Shown: positions 25,728 through 35,200 of the stretch, in pieces
Position numbering within the stretch: position 1 is the stretch's first letter
Layout: the number at the start of each line of letters is the position of its first letter
Assembly (NCBI GenBank): GCA_017465095.1
Contig: JAFTWX010000055.1
Span: 1 to 64,000 of the forward strand
DNA length: 64,000 bases
Reading direction: 5' to 3'
DNA from: Lachnospiraceae bacterium
GTDB taxonomy: Bacteria > Bacillota > Clostridia > Lachnospirales > Lachnospiraceae
Translations under genes and position numbers: made by a program
Notes under the pieces: generated by a model
What the model was told of the DNA's origin: nothing
The model's input: the letters and a program-made list of their open reading frames with translations, nothing else
Databases searched by the model: none

Positions 25728-26327
25728 ATGATTATTAAAAATGTTGCGCGGGAAACCGTGTGCGGTATTACCAGCACGTTACCGGAAAATACATTGCCGG
25801 AAATCGCCTTTGCCGGAAAGAGTAATGTGGGGAAATCATCATTGATTAACGGATTGATGAATCGGAAATCCCTTGCAAGGACTTCGTCCCAACCGGGAAA
25901 GACACAGACTATCAATTATTACAATATCAATGATGAATTATATTTTGTAGACCTTCCGGGATATGGATTTGCCAATGTTTCGGTGGAAGTAAAGGCGAAA
26001 TGGGGAAAGATGATAGAGAACTATCTGCAAAGCTCCAAGGTGCTTAAGGCGGTTTTTCTCCTTATTGATATCCGGCACAAGCCGGGAGCTAACGATGTGC
26101 AGATGTATGAGTGGATTGTGGCAAGCGGATATAAGCCGATCATCATTGCGACAAAGCTCGATAAAATCAACCGTTCTCAGATTCAGAAGCAGATAAAGCT
26201 GATTAAAGAAACGCTACAGGTGGAGAAAGGAACTCTTGTATTTCCGTATTCGGCGCAGACAAAGCAGGGGCGGGAGGAAATCTATGATTTTATTGATCAG
26301 CATATTTTAGTGAAACCGGAAGAATAG
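25728..26327 (+). CDS. ysxC: Ribosome-assembly GTPase YsxC/EngB
   Basis: A 199-residue GTPase of the TrmE-Era-EngA-YihA-Septin family needed for 50S subunit assembly. Motifs are G1 GKSNVGKSSLINGL, the RKSLARTSSQPGKTQTINYY switch region, G3 DLPGYGFA, G4 TKLD and G5 PYSAQT. It lies 14 bp after lon with an AAAGGAG site, the usual position in this group. Confidence 0.95.
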   Translation: MIIKNVARETVCGITSTLPENTLPEIAFAGKSNVGKSSLINGLMNRKSLARTSSQPGKTQTINYYNINDELYFVDLPGYGFANVSVEVKAKWGKMIENYLQSSKVLKAVFLLIDIRHKPGANDVQMYEWIVASGYKPIIIATKLDKINRSQIQKQIKLIKETLQVEKGTLVFPYSAQTKQGREEIYDFIDQHILVKPEE

Positions 26328-26352
26328 CAGAGCAGAAAGAAGTGGTGTCATT

Positions 26353-27576
26353 ATGGAGGCTGTAAAACATTTCGGAAAGATTATTTTGAATTTAATAATT
26401 GCAGCGGTGATTGTGTTACTTCTCATATTTGTACTGCCAAAGGCAATTGTTTTCTTCATGCCTTTCGTGGTGGGAGGTGTGATTGCAGCGTGTGCAGGTC
26501 CGATTGTGCATTTTCTTGAATCCCGATTAAAGATAAAAAGAAAAACAGGTTCGGCGGTTACCATCATCGTTGCTATTGCGCTTGTGGCGTTTGCTTTATA
26601 TGCCGGCGGACGCTTTTTGGTGCGCCAGGCAGCTGATTTTGTAGAAAACCTGCCACAGATGTGGTCGGCGATAGAAATGGAACTTAATCAGGTCGGACGG
26701 CGGCTTGCAGTTCTTTTGGGGCATATGCCGGGACGGGTTACGGCGGATTGGACAGCACTTGCAAGTAGTGTGCAACAATATATAGGAAATATGATCGGTA
26801 ACCTGAGTTCTCCTACGGTGGAGTGGGTCGGCCGGTTTGCAAAAAACGTACCGGGTTTTCTTGTGAGTCTGGTTATGGCTCTTTTGTCCTCCTACTTTTT
26901 TGTGGCAAATAAGGATGAGGTACAGGAGTATTATCGCAGATTTGTTCCGAATTCCCTTAAGACAAAGTGGGAGCTTGTGCTCAGAAGCATGAAAAAGGCA
27001 TTTGGCGGATATGTGATTGCACAGCTCAAAATTGAGGTGTGGATGTATATTTTGCTTTTTATAGGGCTGAAGATCGCCGGTGTCGATTATGCGTCTGTCA
27101 TAGCGCTCGGAATTGCATTTCTCGATTTGCTTCCGGTGTTTGGTACAGGAACCGTATTGATTCCATGGGGAATTATTAAAATTGTGGGCGGTCATTACAC
27201 AACGGCCGTTATCTTACTGGCGCTGTGGGGAATCGGACAGTTGCTGAGACAGCTGATTCAGCCGAAAATCGTCGGTGAGTCACTTGGAATGCCGGCGCTG
27301 CCGACTCTTCTTCTGCTTTATATCGGCTGGGAAATCAGCGGTGTCTGGGGAATGATTTTGGCGGTTCCGATCGGCCTTGTTTTTGTAAATCTGTACAAGG
27401 AAGGCGCATTTCATGTGACGAGGGACAGCATCCTTATTCTTGTGAGAGATGTGAATGCATTCCGCACCTACAGCAAAAGAGATTATTTATTTTATAAGGA
27501 AATAGAGACTGAGAGAATAAAGACGGAAGAAAAAGACGGAAAGGAAGCGGATAAACATGCAGGTAACAGTTTATAG
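26353..27576 (+). CDS. AI-2E transporter family membrane protein
   Basis: A 407-residue polytopic protein of the PF01594 (YdiK/PerM/TqsA-like) family. The N-terminal hydrophobic pair is followed by an amphipathic stretch (VRQAADFVENLPQMW), and a conserved core reads DLLPVFGTGTVLIPWG with QLIQPKIVGESLGMPALPTLLLLYIG. Members export small molecules or act in sodium/proton exchange; the substrate is unknown here. The C-terminal tail is charged and overlaps the following dehydrogenase gene by 20 bp, so the two are coupled. Confidence 0.88.
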   Translation: MEAVKHFGKIILNLIIAAVIVLLLIFVLPKAIVFFMPFVVGGVIAACAGPIVHFLESRLKIKRKTGSAVTIIVAIALVAFALYAGGRFLVRQAADFVENLPQMWSAIEMELNQVGRRLAVLLGHMPGRVTADWTALASSVQQYIGNMIGNLSSPTVEWVGRFAKNVPGFLVSLVMALLSSYFFVANKDEVQEYYRRFVPNSLKTKWELVLRSMKKAFGGYVIAQLKIEVWMYILLFIGLKIAGVDYASVIALGIAFLDLLPVFGTGTVLIPWGIIKIVGGHYTTAVILLALWGIGQLLRQLIQPKIVGESLGMPALPTLLLLYIGWEISGVWGMILAVPIGLVFVNLYKEGAFHVTRDSILILVRDVNAFRTYSKRDYLFYKEIETERIKTEEKDGKEADKHAGNSL

Positions 27577-28540
27577 TTGCAGAGATTTTGATGAGAAGGT
27601 GTATTTTGAAAAATATGCGAAGGAGCTTGGAATCACGCTTGTGACATGTCCGGACAAGCCGGGCATGGAAAATATTAAGCTTGCGGAGGGAAGCGAATGT
27701 GTGGACATTCTTACCACGCCCCTTACAAGAGAGCTGGTTGAGGCGTTGGCGGCTCACGGTGTGCGCTATATTACAACAAGAACCATAGGCTACGATCATA
27801 TCGATTTGGAGGCGTGCAAAGAGTTCGGTATTGCAGTCGGAAATGCACCGTACGGGCCGAATGGGGTGGCAGATTATGCGGTCATGCTGCTTCTGATGAG
27901 CATCCGTAAGGCCGGTCAGATTATGCAGCGCAGTAACATCCAGGATTACACATTAAAAGGGCTTCTCGGACGGGAACTGAAGGATATGACAGTGGGAATC
28001 ATCGGAACCGGCCGTATCGGAAAAACCGTGATTCAAAACCTCAGCGGATTCGGATGTAAAATGATTGCCTATGACAAGTACGAAAATGAGGACGTAAAGA
28101 AGTATGCGACCTATGTTTCTCTCGAAGAAATCTGGGAGCAGGCGGACGTAATCACGCTTCATACACCGCAGACGGAGGAGACGTATCATCTGATTAACCG
28201 CGATACCATTGCAAAGATGAAGGATGGCGTGATTTTAATCAATACAGCCCGAGGTCCGCTTGTGGAGGCAGATGCGCTTCTCGAAGCTCTGGAAAGCGGC
28301 AAAATCGGTGCAGCCGGACTGGACGTAGTGGAAAATGAGTTTGAATTATATTATTACGATCGCAAAAATGATGTTTTAAACAACCGGGAGCTTGCGCTTC
28401 TTCGCTCTTATCCGAATGTGGTTGTGACACATCATATGGCGTTCTATACGGACAATTATGTGGAGACCGTGGTCGCGGATTCGCTTAAGAGTTGTGTTTG
28501 CTTTATGCAGGGGCAGGACAATCCGTGGCAGGTGTCATAA
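27557..28540 (+). CDS. D-isomer-specific 2-hydroxyacid dehydrogenase (D-lactate dehydrogenase-like)
   Basis: The 327-residue NAD-dependent enzyme has the catalytic-domain sequence TTRTIGYDHIDLEACKEFGI with APYGPNGVADYAVMLLL, the NAD-binding loop VGIIGTGRIGKTV, the active-site Arg in LINTARGPLVEADAL, a Glu in LDVVENEFELY and the catalytic His in VVTHHMAFYT. The N-terminus and the YYYDR insert resemble fermentative D-lactate dehydrogenases and VanH. It probably reduces pyruvate to D-lactate in mixed-acid fermentation. It is translationally coupled to the membrane protein upstream. Confidence 0.88.
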   Translation: MQVTVYSCRDFDEKVYFEKYAKELGITLVTCPDKPGMENIKLAEGSECVDILTTPLTRELVEALAAHGVRYITTRTIGYDHIDLEACKEFGIAVGNAPYGPNGVADYAVMLLLMSIRKAGQIMQRSNIQDYTLKGLLGRELKDMTVGIIGTGRIGKTVIQNLSGFGCKMIAYDKYENEDVKKYATYVSLEEIWEQADVITLHTPQTEETYHLINRDTIAKMKDGVILINTARGPLVEADALLEALESGKIGAAGLDVVENEFELYYYDRKNDVLNNRELALLRSYPNVVVTHHMAFYTDNYVETVVADSLKSCVCFMQGQDNPWQVS

Positions 28541-28591
28541 GAACGTATGTTATTTAATATACCGGGCGTACTGTAGGGAGGATGGAGTGCT

Positions 28592-28822
28592 ATGTTTGGA
28601 TTTGGAAAGAGCAAAACTGCAAAGCAACTGGATGAAATTTTGAAAAGCCTGCAGCTTGCTTTTGAAAATAACTATAAGGATAATGCCAGAGCAAATCTGA
28701 AGAAATTTGAGGAGGCATACCGGGAGGCTGTGGCGGTCGGTAAGCTGTGCGGGAAGGAAGAACAAAGCTACGGACAGATGCTCGCGGAGCTGCAGGAGCG
28801 GTTGAAAAATTTCAGGCATTAA
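28592..28822 (+). CDS. Small hypothetical coiled-coil protein
   Basis: A 76-residue, highly charged, nearly all-helical protein that begins MFGFGKSK. It has heptad-like Leu spacing (LDEILKSLQLAF, LAELQERLKNF) and no membrane segment or known motif. AGGGAGG 13-15 bp upstream supports the start. It sits 51 bp after the dehydrogenase and before a separate promoter. Function is unknown. Confidence 0.65.
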   Translation: MFGFGKSKTAKQLDEILKSLQLAFENNYKDNARANLKKFEEAYREAVAVGKLCGKEEQSYGQMLAELQERLKNFRH

Positions 28823-28860
28823 TAACGCGTGAAATTTAATATTTATTATATAAAATTGCA

Positions 28861-28889
28861 TTGAAAAAAAGTGGCATAAAGGGTATACT
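28861..28889 (+). promoter_or_regulatory. Strong sigma-A promoter
   Basis: TTGAAA at 28861-28866 and TATACT at 28884-28889 have an exact 17-bp spacer. The start would be near 28896, giving a leader of about 28 nt before the small gene at 28924. A TTG-initiated reading at 28861 is excluded because that TTG is the -35. Confidence 0.75.
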
Positions 28890-28923
28890 ATACAAAAGTA
28901 TAACTTTTGAAAGGAGTGACTGT

Positions 28924-29199
28924 ATGGGAATCGGTGCTATTTCAGGATTTCAGCCATATGTGTACAATACGAATACGGTAAGCGCCTCCAGCATGAATCG
29001 TATATCTGCGATTGATAATGATGTGACCAGCAGTCATATTCAGCCGGAGAAGGCACAGAGTAGTTATACAGGAGAGACGACCAATCCGTTGGATTACGGT
29101 GAGACAGCTGATTTCGCCGGGGTTCTTGCGATGCAGATGCAGATGGGTATGAATAATGCAGACCGCTTATTTGGCGTTGAATCCGTGTTTGCGATGTAA
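28924..29199 (+). CDS. Small hypothetical protein with its own promoter and terminator
   Basis: This 91-residue protein begins MGIGAISGFQPYVYNTNTVSAS, contains many Ser, Thr and Asn, and ends with a Met-rich helix (GVLAMQMQMGMNNADRLFGVESVFAM). It has no signal peptide or membrane segment. The start at 28924 follows AAAGGAG. It forms a complete single-gene unit: a near-consensus promoter 35 bp upstream and an 11-bp hairpin terminator just after the stop. The build suggests good expression, but I recognise no family. The N-terminus loosely recalls flagellar-rod-like small proteins, which is only an impression. Confidence 0.75.
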   Translation: MGIGAISGFQPYVYNTNTVSASSMNRISAIDNDVTSSHIQPEKAQSSYTGETTNPLDYGETADFAGVLAMQMQMGMNNADRLFGVESVFAM

Positions 29200-29212
29200 A
29201 TGGTGTAAAGAT

Positions 29213-29247
29213 GCATGGATGATTGACTATCATCCATGCTTTTTTTA
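29213..29247 (+). terminator. Rho-independent terminator
   Basis: GCATGGATGAT (29213-29223) pairs perfectly with ATCATCCATGC (29229-29239), followed by eight T. It ends the small gene at 28924-29199. Confidence 0.93.
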
Positions 29248-29316
29248 TTGGATGCTTATACGCATGTGTACAAGCCTGAGTTTGCGAATGATAGGAGAGG
29301 AGAAAGGCAGAGTGTT

Positions 29317-30258
29317 ATGTTAGCGTTAAAAAGTGTTGTATTGATTATTGTGGGATTTGTATTGTTGATTAAAGGAGCGGATTTTTTCGTCGGGGGAGCG
29401 TCGGGAATTGCAACGAAATTCCGGATACCGCAGATGATTATCGGACTTACCATCGTGGCGTTCGGTACCAGCGCGCCGGAGGCGGCCATCAGTATTTCGG
29501 CGGCTTTGCAGGGAACGACAGGAATTGCCATCGGAAATGTGCTTGGAAGTAATCTTTTAAACGTATTTCTGATTCTGGGTATCACTGCCTGTATCGTACC
29601 GCTTCATATTCAGAAATCCAGCATGACGTTTGATATGCCGTTTAATATTGTGATTTCGGTTGTTCTTTTGGCTATGGGCGCTTTTCTCGGCAAGCTTGAT
29701 CTTGTATGCGGTATCATTTTGTGGGCGTTCATGATTTTCTTTATGGTTAAGCTGATCAAAGATGCCTTGAAAGGAAGAAAGGAAGCGACAGAGGAAGAAG
29801 TTCCGCAGACAAAGAATGTATTTCTTCTTATTCTTATGACCATCGGCGGACTTGCCGCTGTTGTGTACGGAAGTGATTTGACTGTGGATAATGCCAAGAT
29901 TATTGCATCCATGCTTGGTATGGATGACCGTCTGATCGGTCTTACGATTGTAGCGTTCGGAACTTCTTTGCCGGAACTGATTACGTCTGTGACGGCTGCA
30001 AGAAAAGGAAATGCAGATATTGCGGTGGGAAATATTCTCGGAAGCAATATTTTCAATATTTTATTTGTGCTTGGTACAGTGGCACTGATTGCACCGGTAG
30101 AATTTGCGTCTGCGTTCCTGTTTGATGCGGTGCTCTGTATCGTTTCAATAGCACTTCTTATGGTTCTTTGCGGAAAGAAACAGTTATTGACCCGCAAAGG
30201 CGGAGCTCTTATGCTCGTTTGTTATACGCTATACTTTGTGTATCTGCTTGCGGCATAA
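29317..30258 (+). CDS. CaCA-family sodium/calcium exchanger (YrbG-like)
   Basis: The 313-residue membrane protein has two homologous halves of about five helices each. Each half carries the alpha-repeat motif: [19 protein letters not shown]...[10 protein letters not shown] in the first and [19 protein letters not shown]...[11 protein letters not shown] in the second. The acidic residues of these repeats bind the cation. It exchanges Ca2+ or a similar cation for Na+ or H+ across the membrane. The start at 29317 is preferred because the in-frame ATG at 29236 lies in the preceding terminator; AGAAAGG lies about 9 bp upstream. Confidence 0.9.
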   Translation: MLALKSVVLIIVGFVLLIKGADFFVGGASGIATKFRIPQMIIGLTIVAFGTSAPEAAISISAALQGTTGIAIGNVLGSNLLNVFLILGITACIVPLHIQKSSMTFDMPFNIVISVVLLAMGAFLGKLDLVCGIILWAFMIFFMVKLIKDALKGRKEATEEEVPQTKNVFLLILMTIGGLAAVVYGSDLTVDNAKIIASMLGMDDRLIGLTIVAFGTSLPELITSVTAARKGNADIAVGNILGSNIFNILFVLGTVALIAPVEFASAFLFDAVLCIVSIALLMVLCGKKQLLTRKGGALMLVCYTLYFVYLLAA

Positions 30259-30372
30259 AAATTGCCCAAAGCGGTCTGTGACAAAAAAATGATAAAAAAG
30301 ACAAAAATCTGATATATACCATATCGGATGAAAGATACAATAAAAATAAAAATAAAAAAAGGAGAAGGTGAC

Positions 30373-31407
30373 ATGAGAAAATTCGAGGGTTACTACAAAG
30401 GAATTAATTTAGGTGGCTGGATTTCACAGTGTTGTCATGAAATTGAGCATTATGACACATTTATTGTGGAAGATGACATCAAGGAAATTGCTACATGGGG
30501 CGTGGATCATATCCGAGTACCGATGGATTACAATTTGATTGAGACAGAAGAAGGCGAGCGAATTGAGGAAAACTACAAGTATTTGGACAATTGTCTTGCT
30601 TGGTGCGAGAAATACAATTTAAATATGATCCTCGACCTTCACAAGACGGCAGGTTATGTATTTGATGATTTGGAATACAGTGCAGGATTCTTCCAGAATG
30701 AAGCTCTTCAGGAGAGGTTCTTAAAGCTCTGGGATGATTTGGCAGCAAGATATGCGGCGAAATACGCAGACCGCCTTGCACTTGAGATTTTAAATGAGAT
30801 TGTAGACCCGAATGTGGCAAAAGAATGGAATGCCCTTGCTAAGAAAGCAATGCTCGTAATTCGTAAGTATTCTAAGGATATCAAGATTTTGGTCGGAGGA
30901 ATCAATTATAACAACGTTCTTTCCGTACAGCTTTTGGATCCTCCGCTGGATGAGAATATCGTGTATAATTTCCATTGCTACGATCCGCAGATTTTCACAC
31001 ATCAGAATGCATACTGGCAGGATTTTATGCCGAAGGGATTCCATTGTGACTATCCGCTGACCATTGATGAGTATATCAAGCTTGCGAAAGATAATAACTT
31101 CCCGGATCATTCGATAGAACATTTCCGTTATCCGGGTGTTACAAAGATGGACAGCACGTTCTTTGATGCGATTTTTGCAACAGCCATTGCACATGCAGAA
31201 AAATATAACGCTCCGCTTTATTGCGGCGAATACGGTGTTATCGACCAGGCACCGGTGGAAGGAACCGTAAACTGGTACAAGGACATCCACGAAGCATTTG
31301 AAAGACACGGAATCGGAAGAGCTGCATGGACATACAAAAAGATGGATTTCGGCTTTACACAGGATCATGTGGCATCAATCAAAGAAGAATTAATCAAATT
31401 ATTGTAA
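30373..31407 (+). CDS. Glycoside hydrolase family 5 enzyme (cytoplasmic)
   Basis: A 344-residue (beta/alpha)8 glycosidase that starts YYKGINLGGWIS. The acid/base Glu is in LALEILNEIVDP, the nucleophile Glu in PLYCGEYGVID, and VDHIRVPMDY and NMILDLHKTAGY are typical family surroundings. No signal peptide is present, so it should act inside the cell on imported oligosaccharides such as cello- or gluco-oligomers. The exact specificity is not readable. The start at 30373 follows AAAGGAGAAGGTGAC; an in-frame ATG at 30328 lacks a site. A strong terminator follows. Confidence 0.9.
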   Translation: MRKFEGYYKGINLGGWISQCCHEIEHYDTFIVEDDIKEIATWGVDHIRVPMDYNLIETEEGERIEENYKYLDNCLAWCEKYNLNMILDLHKTAGYVFDDLEYSAGFFQNEALQERFLKLWDDLAARYAAKYADRLALEILNEIVDPNVAKEWNALAKKAMLVIRKYSKDIKILVGGINYNNVLSVQLLDPPLDENIVYNFHCYDPQIFTHQNAYWQDFMPKGFHCDYPLTIDEYIKLAKDNNFPDHSIEHFRYPGVTKMDSTFFDAIFATAIAHAEKYNAPLYCGEYGVIDQAPVEGTVNWYKDIHEAFERHGIGRAAWTYKKMDFGFTQDHVASIKEELIKLL

Positions 31408-31436
31408 TCAGCTCTGTTTATTTGAGAACAAATATG

Positions 31437-31483
31437 AGTCCGGAGATACGTATGTTACAGTACGTGTTTCCGGACTTTTTTTG
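31437..31483 (+). terminator. Rho-independent terminator after the GH5 gene
   Basis: A 16-bp stem runs from AGTCCGGA (31437-31444) plus GATACGTA to TACGTGTT plus TCCGGACT (31461-31476) with two G.T pairs, followed by TTTTTTTG. It is directly continued by a long pyrimidine tract. Confidence 0.92.
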
Positions 31484-31587
31484 TTTCCTTTTTCTTTTTC
31501 CTATGTTTTATTGCTTCTTTTTTATTTTATTCTTTATTGCTTCTTTTTTTCTACTCTCCCTTTTGTTTTTTTTCTTTTTTATCTCTA
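31475..31587 (+). repeat. Long T/C tract with internal direct repeat
   Basis: About 110 bases are nearly purine-free on this strand. They include a 16-nt direct repeat (TTATTGCTTCTTTTTT at 31508-31523 and 31534-31549, period 26). No coding potential is seen. It follows the GH5 terminator. Confidence 0.6.
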
Positions 31588-32173
31588 TGTGTTGTGTCGC
31601 AAATATAGGGAAACTATAATAACGCCAGTCATCTTATTACATACCGGGTCGCAAGGTTACATAACAATAGTTTACATAACATTAAATAGCGTTCAATATA
31701 TTTTAAGCAAAAAGCCATAAAAACACAATATATAGTTCTGATTAGTCAATAAATACACAATATTATGTGTTTGGCAAAACACAAATAACAACAATATATA
31801 TTTAATGTGTATATAAATTGAATACGATTGATATGAAAAGAGTATTTCGGGTCAAATTAAAATATCGTGAGTTATAAAAGTGATTTTTCCTGAATTTATC
31901 GAAAAAAAGCGAAAGTGTCATAAAATGTGTTGTCCAAAACAGTCAATAATTTGAAAGAACAAAAAAATCCGGGAAATCACAAGTTATTTTAGGCGTGGTT
32001 TACATAAGGTTGCAAAAGTCGCTAAAAAACGGTAACCAAATTCAAATATGCCGAAAAAATAGGTTAAATAACACCACCACAAGATATTGTAGTTAATTAT
32101 TACGTCAACCACAAGATGAAATACAACAAAAAATAAATAACAATCAAAATAAAAAGTAAGTTGGTGCAATAGG
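31588..32173. other. AT-rich non-coding stretch upstream of purL
   Basis: About 590 bp have no plausible reading frame. Short motifs recur: TTACATAA three times (31657, 31672 and 31999 regions), GTCGCAAG/GTTGCAA blocks at both ends, and ACACAATAT variants near 31720-31800. No riboswitch fold or terminator was recognised. It may be decayed sequence or a long regulatory region; nothing decides between these. Confidence 0.5.
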
Positions 32174-32201
32174 TTGAAAAAAGGCGAAGTTTTTGTATAA
32201 T
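32174..32201 (+). promoter_or_regulatory. Sigma-A promoter of purL
   Basis: TTGAAA (32174-32179) and TATAAT (32196-32201) are 16 bp apart. The leader would be about 60 nt with AGGAG before the start codon. No purine riboswitch or PurR-type box was seen. Confidence 0.7.
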
Positions 32202-32267
32202 AAAAATGGTATGTTTAGAAGTACGACATAAATAATAGGAAAACATTTCAGATGGAGGAGTCATCAA

Positions 32268-35200
32268 ATGGCTGGAGTAAGACGTATCTACGTAGAGAAA
32301 AAAGAGGATTTTGCAGTAAAAGCAAAAGAACTGCACGAAGATCTGAAAAATTATCTCGGTATCAAAATTGACAAGGTCAGAGTTTTGATCCGTTATGATG
32401 TGGAAAATATTTCCGATGAGATTTTCGAGAAAGCTTGTCAGACGGTGTTCAGTGAGCCGCCGGTAGACATTTTGTACAAAGAGAATATCGATGTGGCGGA
32501 CGGTGCACGTGTGTTCTCGGTGGAATATCTTCCGGGACAGTTTGACCAGAGAGCAGATTCCGCCGTGCAGTGTGTGCAGTTCCTGAAAGAAGATGAGCAG
32601 CCGATCATCCAGACTGCAGTTACATATGTGCTGGAGGGACAGGTATCCGATGAGGAATTTGAGAAGATCAAAGCTTACTGTATCAACCCGGTAGATTCCA
32701 GAGAAACCGGAATGGTGAAGCCGGAAACACTTGTTTCTGATTTCAGTGAACCGGATGATGTGATTATATTTGACGGATTTAAAGATATGGCAGAGGCAGA
32801 TTTGAAAGAGCTTTACGATTCTTTGGGACTTGCCATGACATTCAAAGATTTCCTTCATATCCAGAATTATTTCAAAAATGAAGAAAACAGAGACCCGTCC
32901 ATGACAGAAATCCGAGTTCTTGACACTTACTGGTCAGACCATTGCCGTCATACGACATTCTCTACAGAACTCAAGGATATTGCCTTTGATGACGGATATT
33001 ATAAAGCGCCTATCGTTGAAACTTATGAGAATTATCTTGCGACAAGAGAAGAAATTTTCAAGGGCAGAGATGATAAATTTGTTTGTCTGATGGATCTTGC
33101 GCTCATGGCAATGCGCAAACTCAAAAAAGAAGGCAAGCTTGATGATATGGAAGAGTCAGAAGAAATCAATGCATGTTCTATCGTTGTTCCGGTTGAAATG
33201 GACGGAAAGACAGAAGAATGGCTGATTTTCTTCAAAAATGAAACACACAACCATCCGACGGAGATTGAGCCGTTCGGTGGAGCTGCTACGTGTCTCGGCG
33301 GTGCGATTCGAGATCCGCTTTCAGGTCGTGGCTATGTATATCAGGCAATGCGTATTACGGGTGCAGCCGTTCCGACCGTACCTGTGACAGATACAATGAA
33401 AGGTAAACTTTCCCAGAAGAAGCTCGTTCGCGGAGCTGCAAGCGGTTATTCTTCTTACGGTAACCAGATCGGACTTGCTACAGGCTATGTCAAAGAACTG
33501 TATCATCCGAACTATGTGGCAAAGAGAATGGAAATCGGTGCGGTTATGGGTGCTGCTCCGAGAAAGAACGTTATCCGTGAGACATCCGATCCGGGCGATA
33601 TCATCGTATTACTCGGCGGACGTACCGGTCGTGACGGATGCGGCGGTGCGACAGGTTCTTCCAAAGTACATACTACAAGCTCTATTGAGACATGCGGAGC
33701 GGAGGTGCAGAAGGGTAATGCGCCGACTGAGCGTAAAATCCAGAGACTGTTCCGTCGTGAGGAAGTCAGCCGTCTGATTAAGAAATGTAACGACTTCGGT
33801 GCCGGCGGTGTATCCGTTGCCATCGGAGAGCTTGCACCGGGACTTATCGTAGATCTTGATAAAGTGCCGAAGAAGTATGCAGGTCTTGACGGTACAGAAC
33901 TTGCGATTTCTGAATCACAGGAGCGTATGGCAGTTGTAGTAGATCCGGCCAATGTAGATGAATTCATGAAATATGCGGATGAGGAAAACCTGGAAGCAGT
34001 TCAGGTTGCTACGGTGACAGCTGAGCCGAGACTTGTTCTTTCCTGGAGAGGAAAAGAAATCGTAAATCTTTCCAGAGCATTCCTGGATACGAACGGTGCG
34101 CATCAGGAGACAACAGTTTCTGTTGATATGCCAAGTCCGGAGGACAATTACTTTAAGAAAGTATCCATCGACAAGGTGGCAGAGGATGTGAAAGCCGGAG
34201 ATGTGAAGGGCGCAATCCTCGATACATTAAATGATTTGAATGTCTGCAGCCAGAAAGGTCTTGTGGAAATGTTCGACGCATCCATCGGTGCGGGCAGCGT
34301 TTACATGCCTTACGGCGGTCAGTACCAGCTGACAGAAACACAGACTATGGTTGCAAAACTTCCGGTATTAAAAGGAAAGACAGATACAGTTACGATGATG
34401 AGCTACGGTTTTGATCCGTATTTGTCAAGCTGGAGCCCATATCACGGAGCGGTTTATGCGGTACTTGAGTCACTGTCAAAGATTGTTGCTTCCGGCGGTG
34501 ATTATAAAAAGGTTCGTTTCACATTCCAGGAGTACTTCCGTCGTATGACAGAGGATCCAAAGCGTTGGAGTCAGCCGTTCGCTGCACTTCTCGGTGCTTA
34601 TGATGCACAGCTTGGCTTCGGACTTCCGAGTATCGGTGGAAAAGACAGTATGTCCGGTACGTTCAACGACATTGATGTACCACCGACACTTGTGTCATTT
34701 GCTGTAGATGTGGCTAAACATCAGGAAATCCTTACTCCGGAACTGAAAGAAGCAGGAAATGTGCTTGTTGCGTTTGAAATTCCGAAAGATGAATATGACC
34801 TTCCGAAATACGATGAGGTGATGGCACTTTACGAAGCACTTCATACTATGATTGTAAACGGAACTCTGAAGTCTGCTTACAGCGTGGATGCAAAAGGTAT
34901 TGTAGCTGCTACGGCTAAGATGGCGTTCGGTAACAAGCTCGGTGTAGCTTATGATGAAAACTTGAGCGTTGATGAGTTGTTTGCAAACGGAATCGGTAAT
35001 ATTGTGGCTGAAGTTTCGGCAGATAAGCTTGCTGACATCAGTGTCATATATAAAAAAGTCGGCACGGTAACCGAGAGCGGTTTCACATACAAAGATGTCA
35101 CAATCAGCGAAGAAGATGCTCTTGCAAGCTGGACATCCAAGCTTGAAAAAGTATTCCCGACGAAAGCGGTAAAAGAGACAACACCTGTAAATACAGGTCT

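Noticed and set aside
31326-31619. 97-codon Phe/Leu-rich frame after the GH5 gene
   Set aside because: It is produced by the pyrimidine tract (TTT/CTT codons) and overlaps the terminator.
32202-32267. Purine riboswitch or PUR box before purL
   Set aside because: No matching core or paired boxes were seen in the short leader or the AT-rich region.
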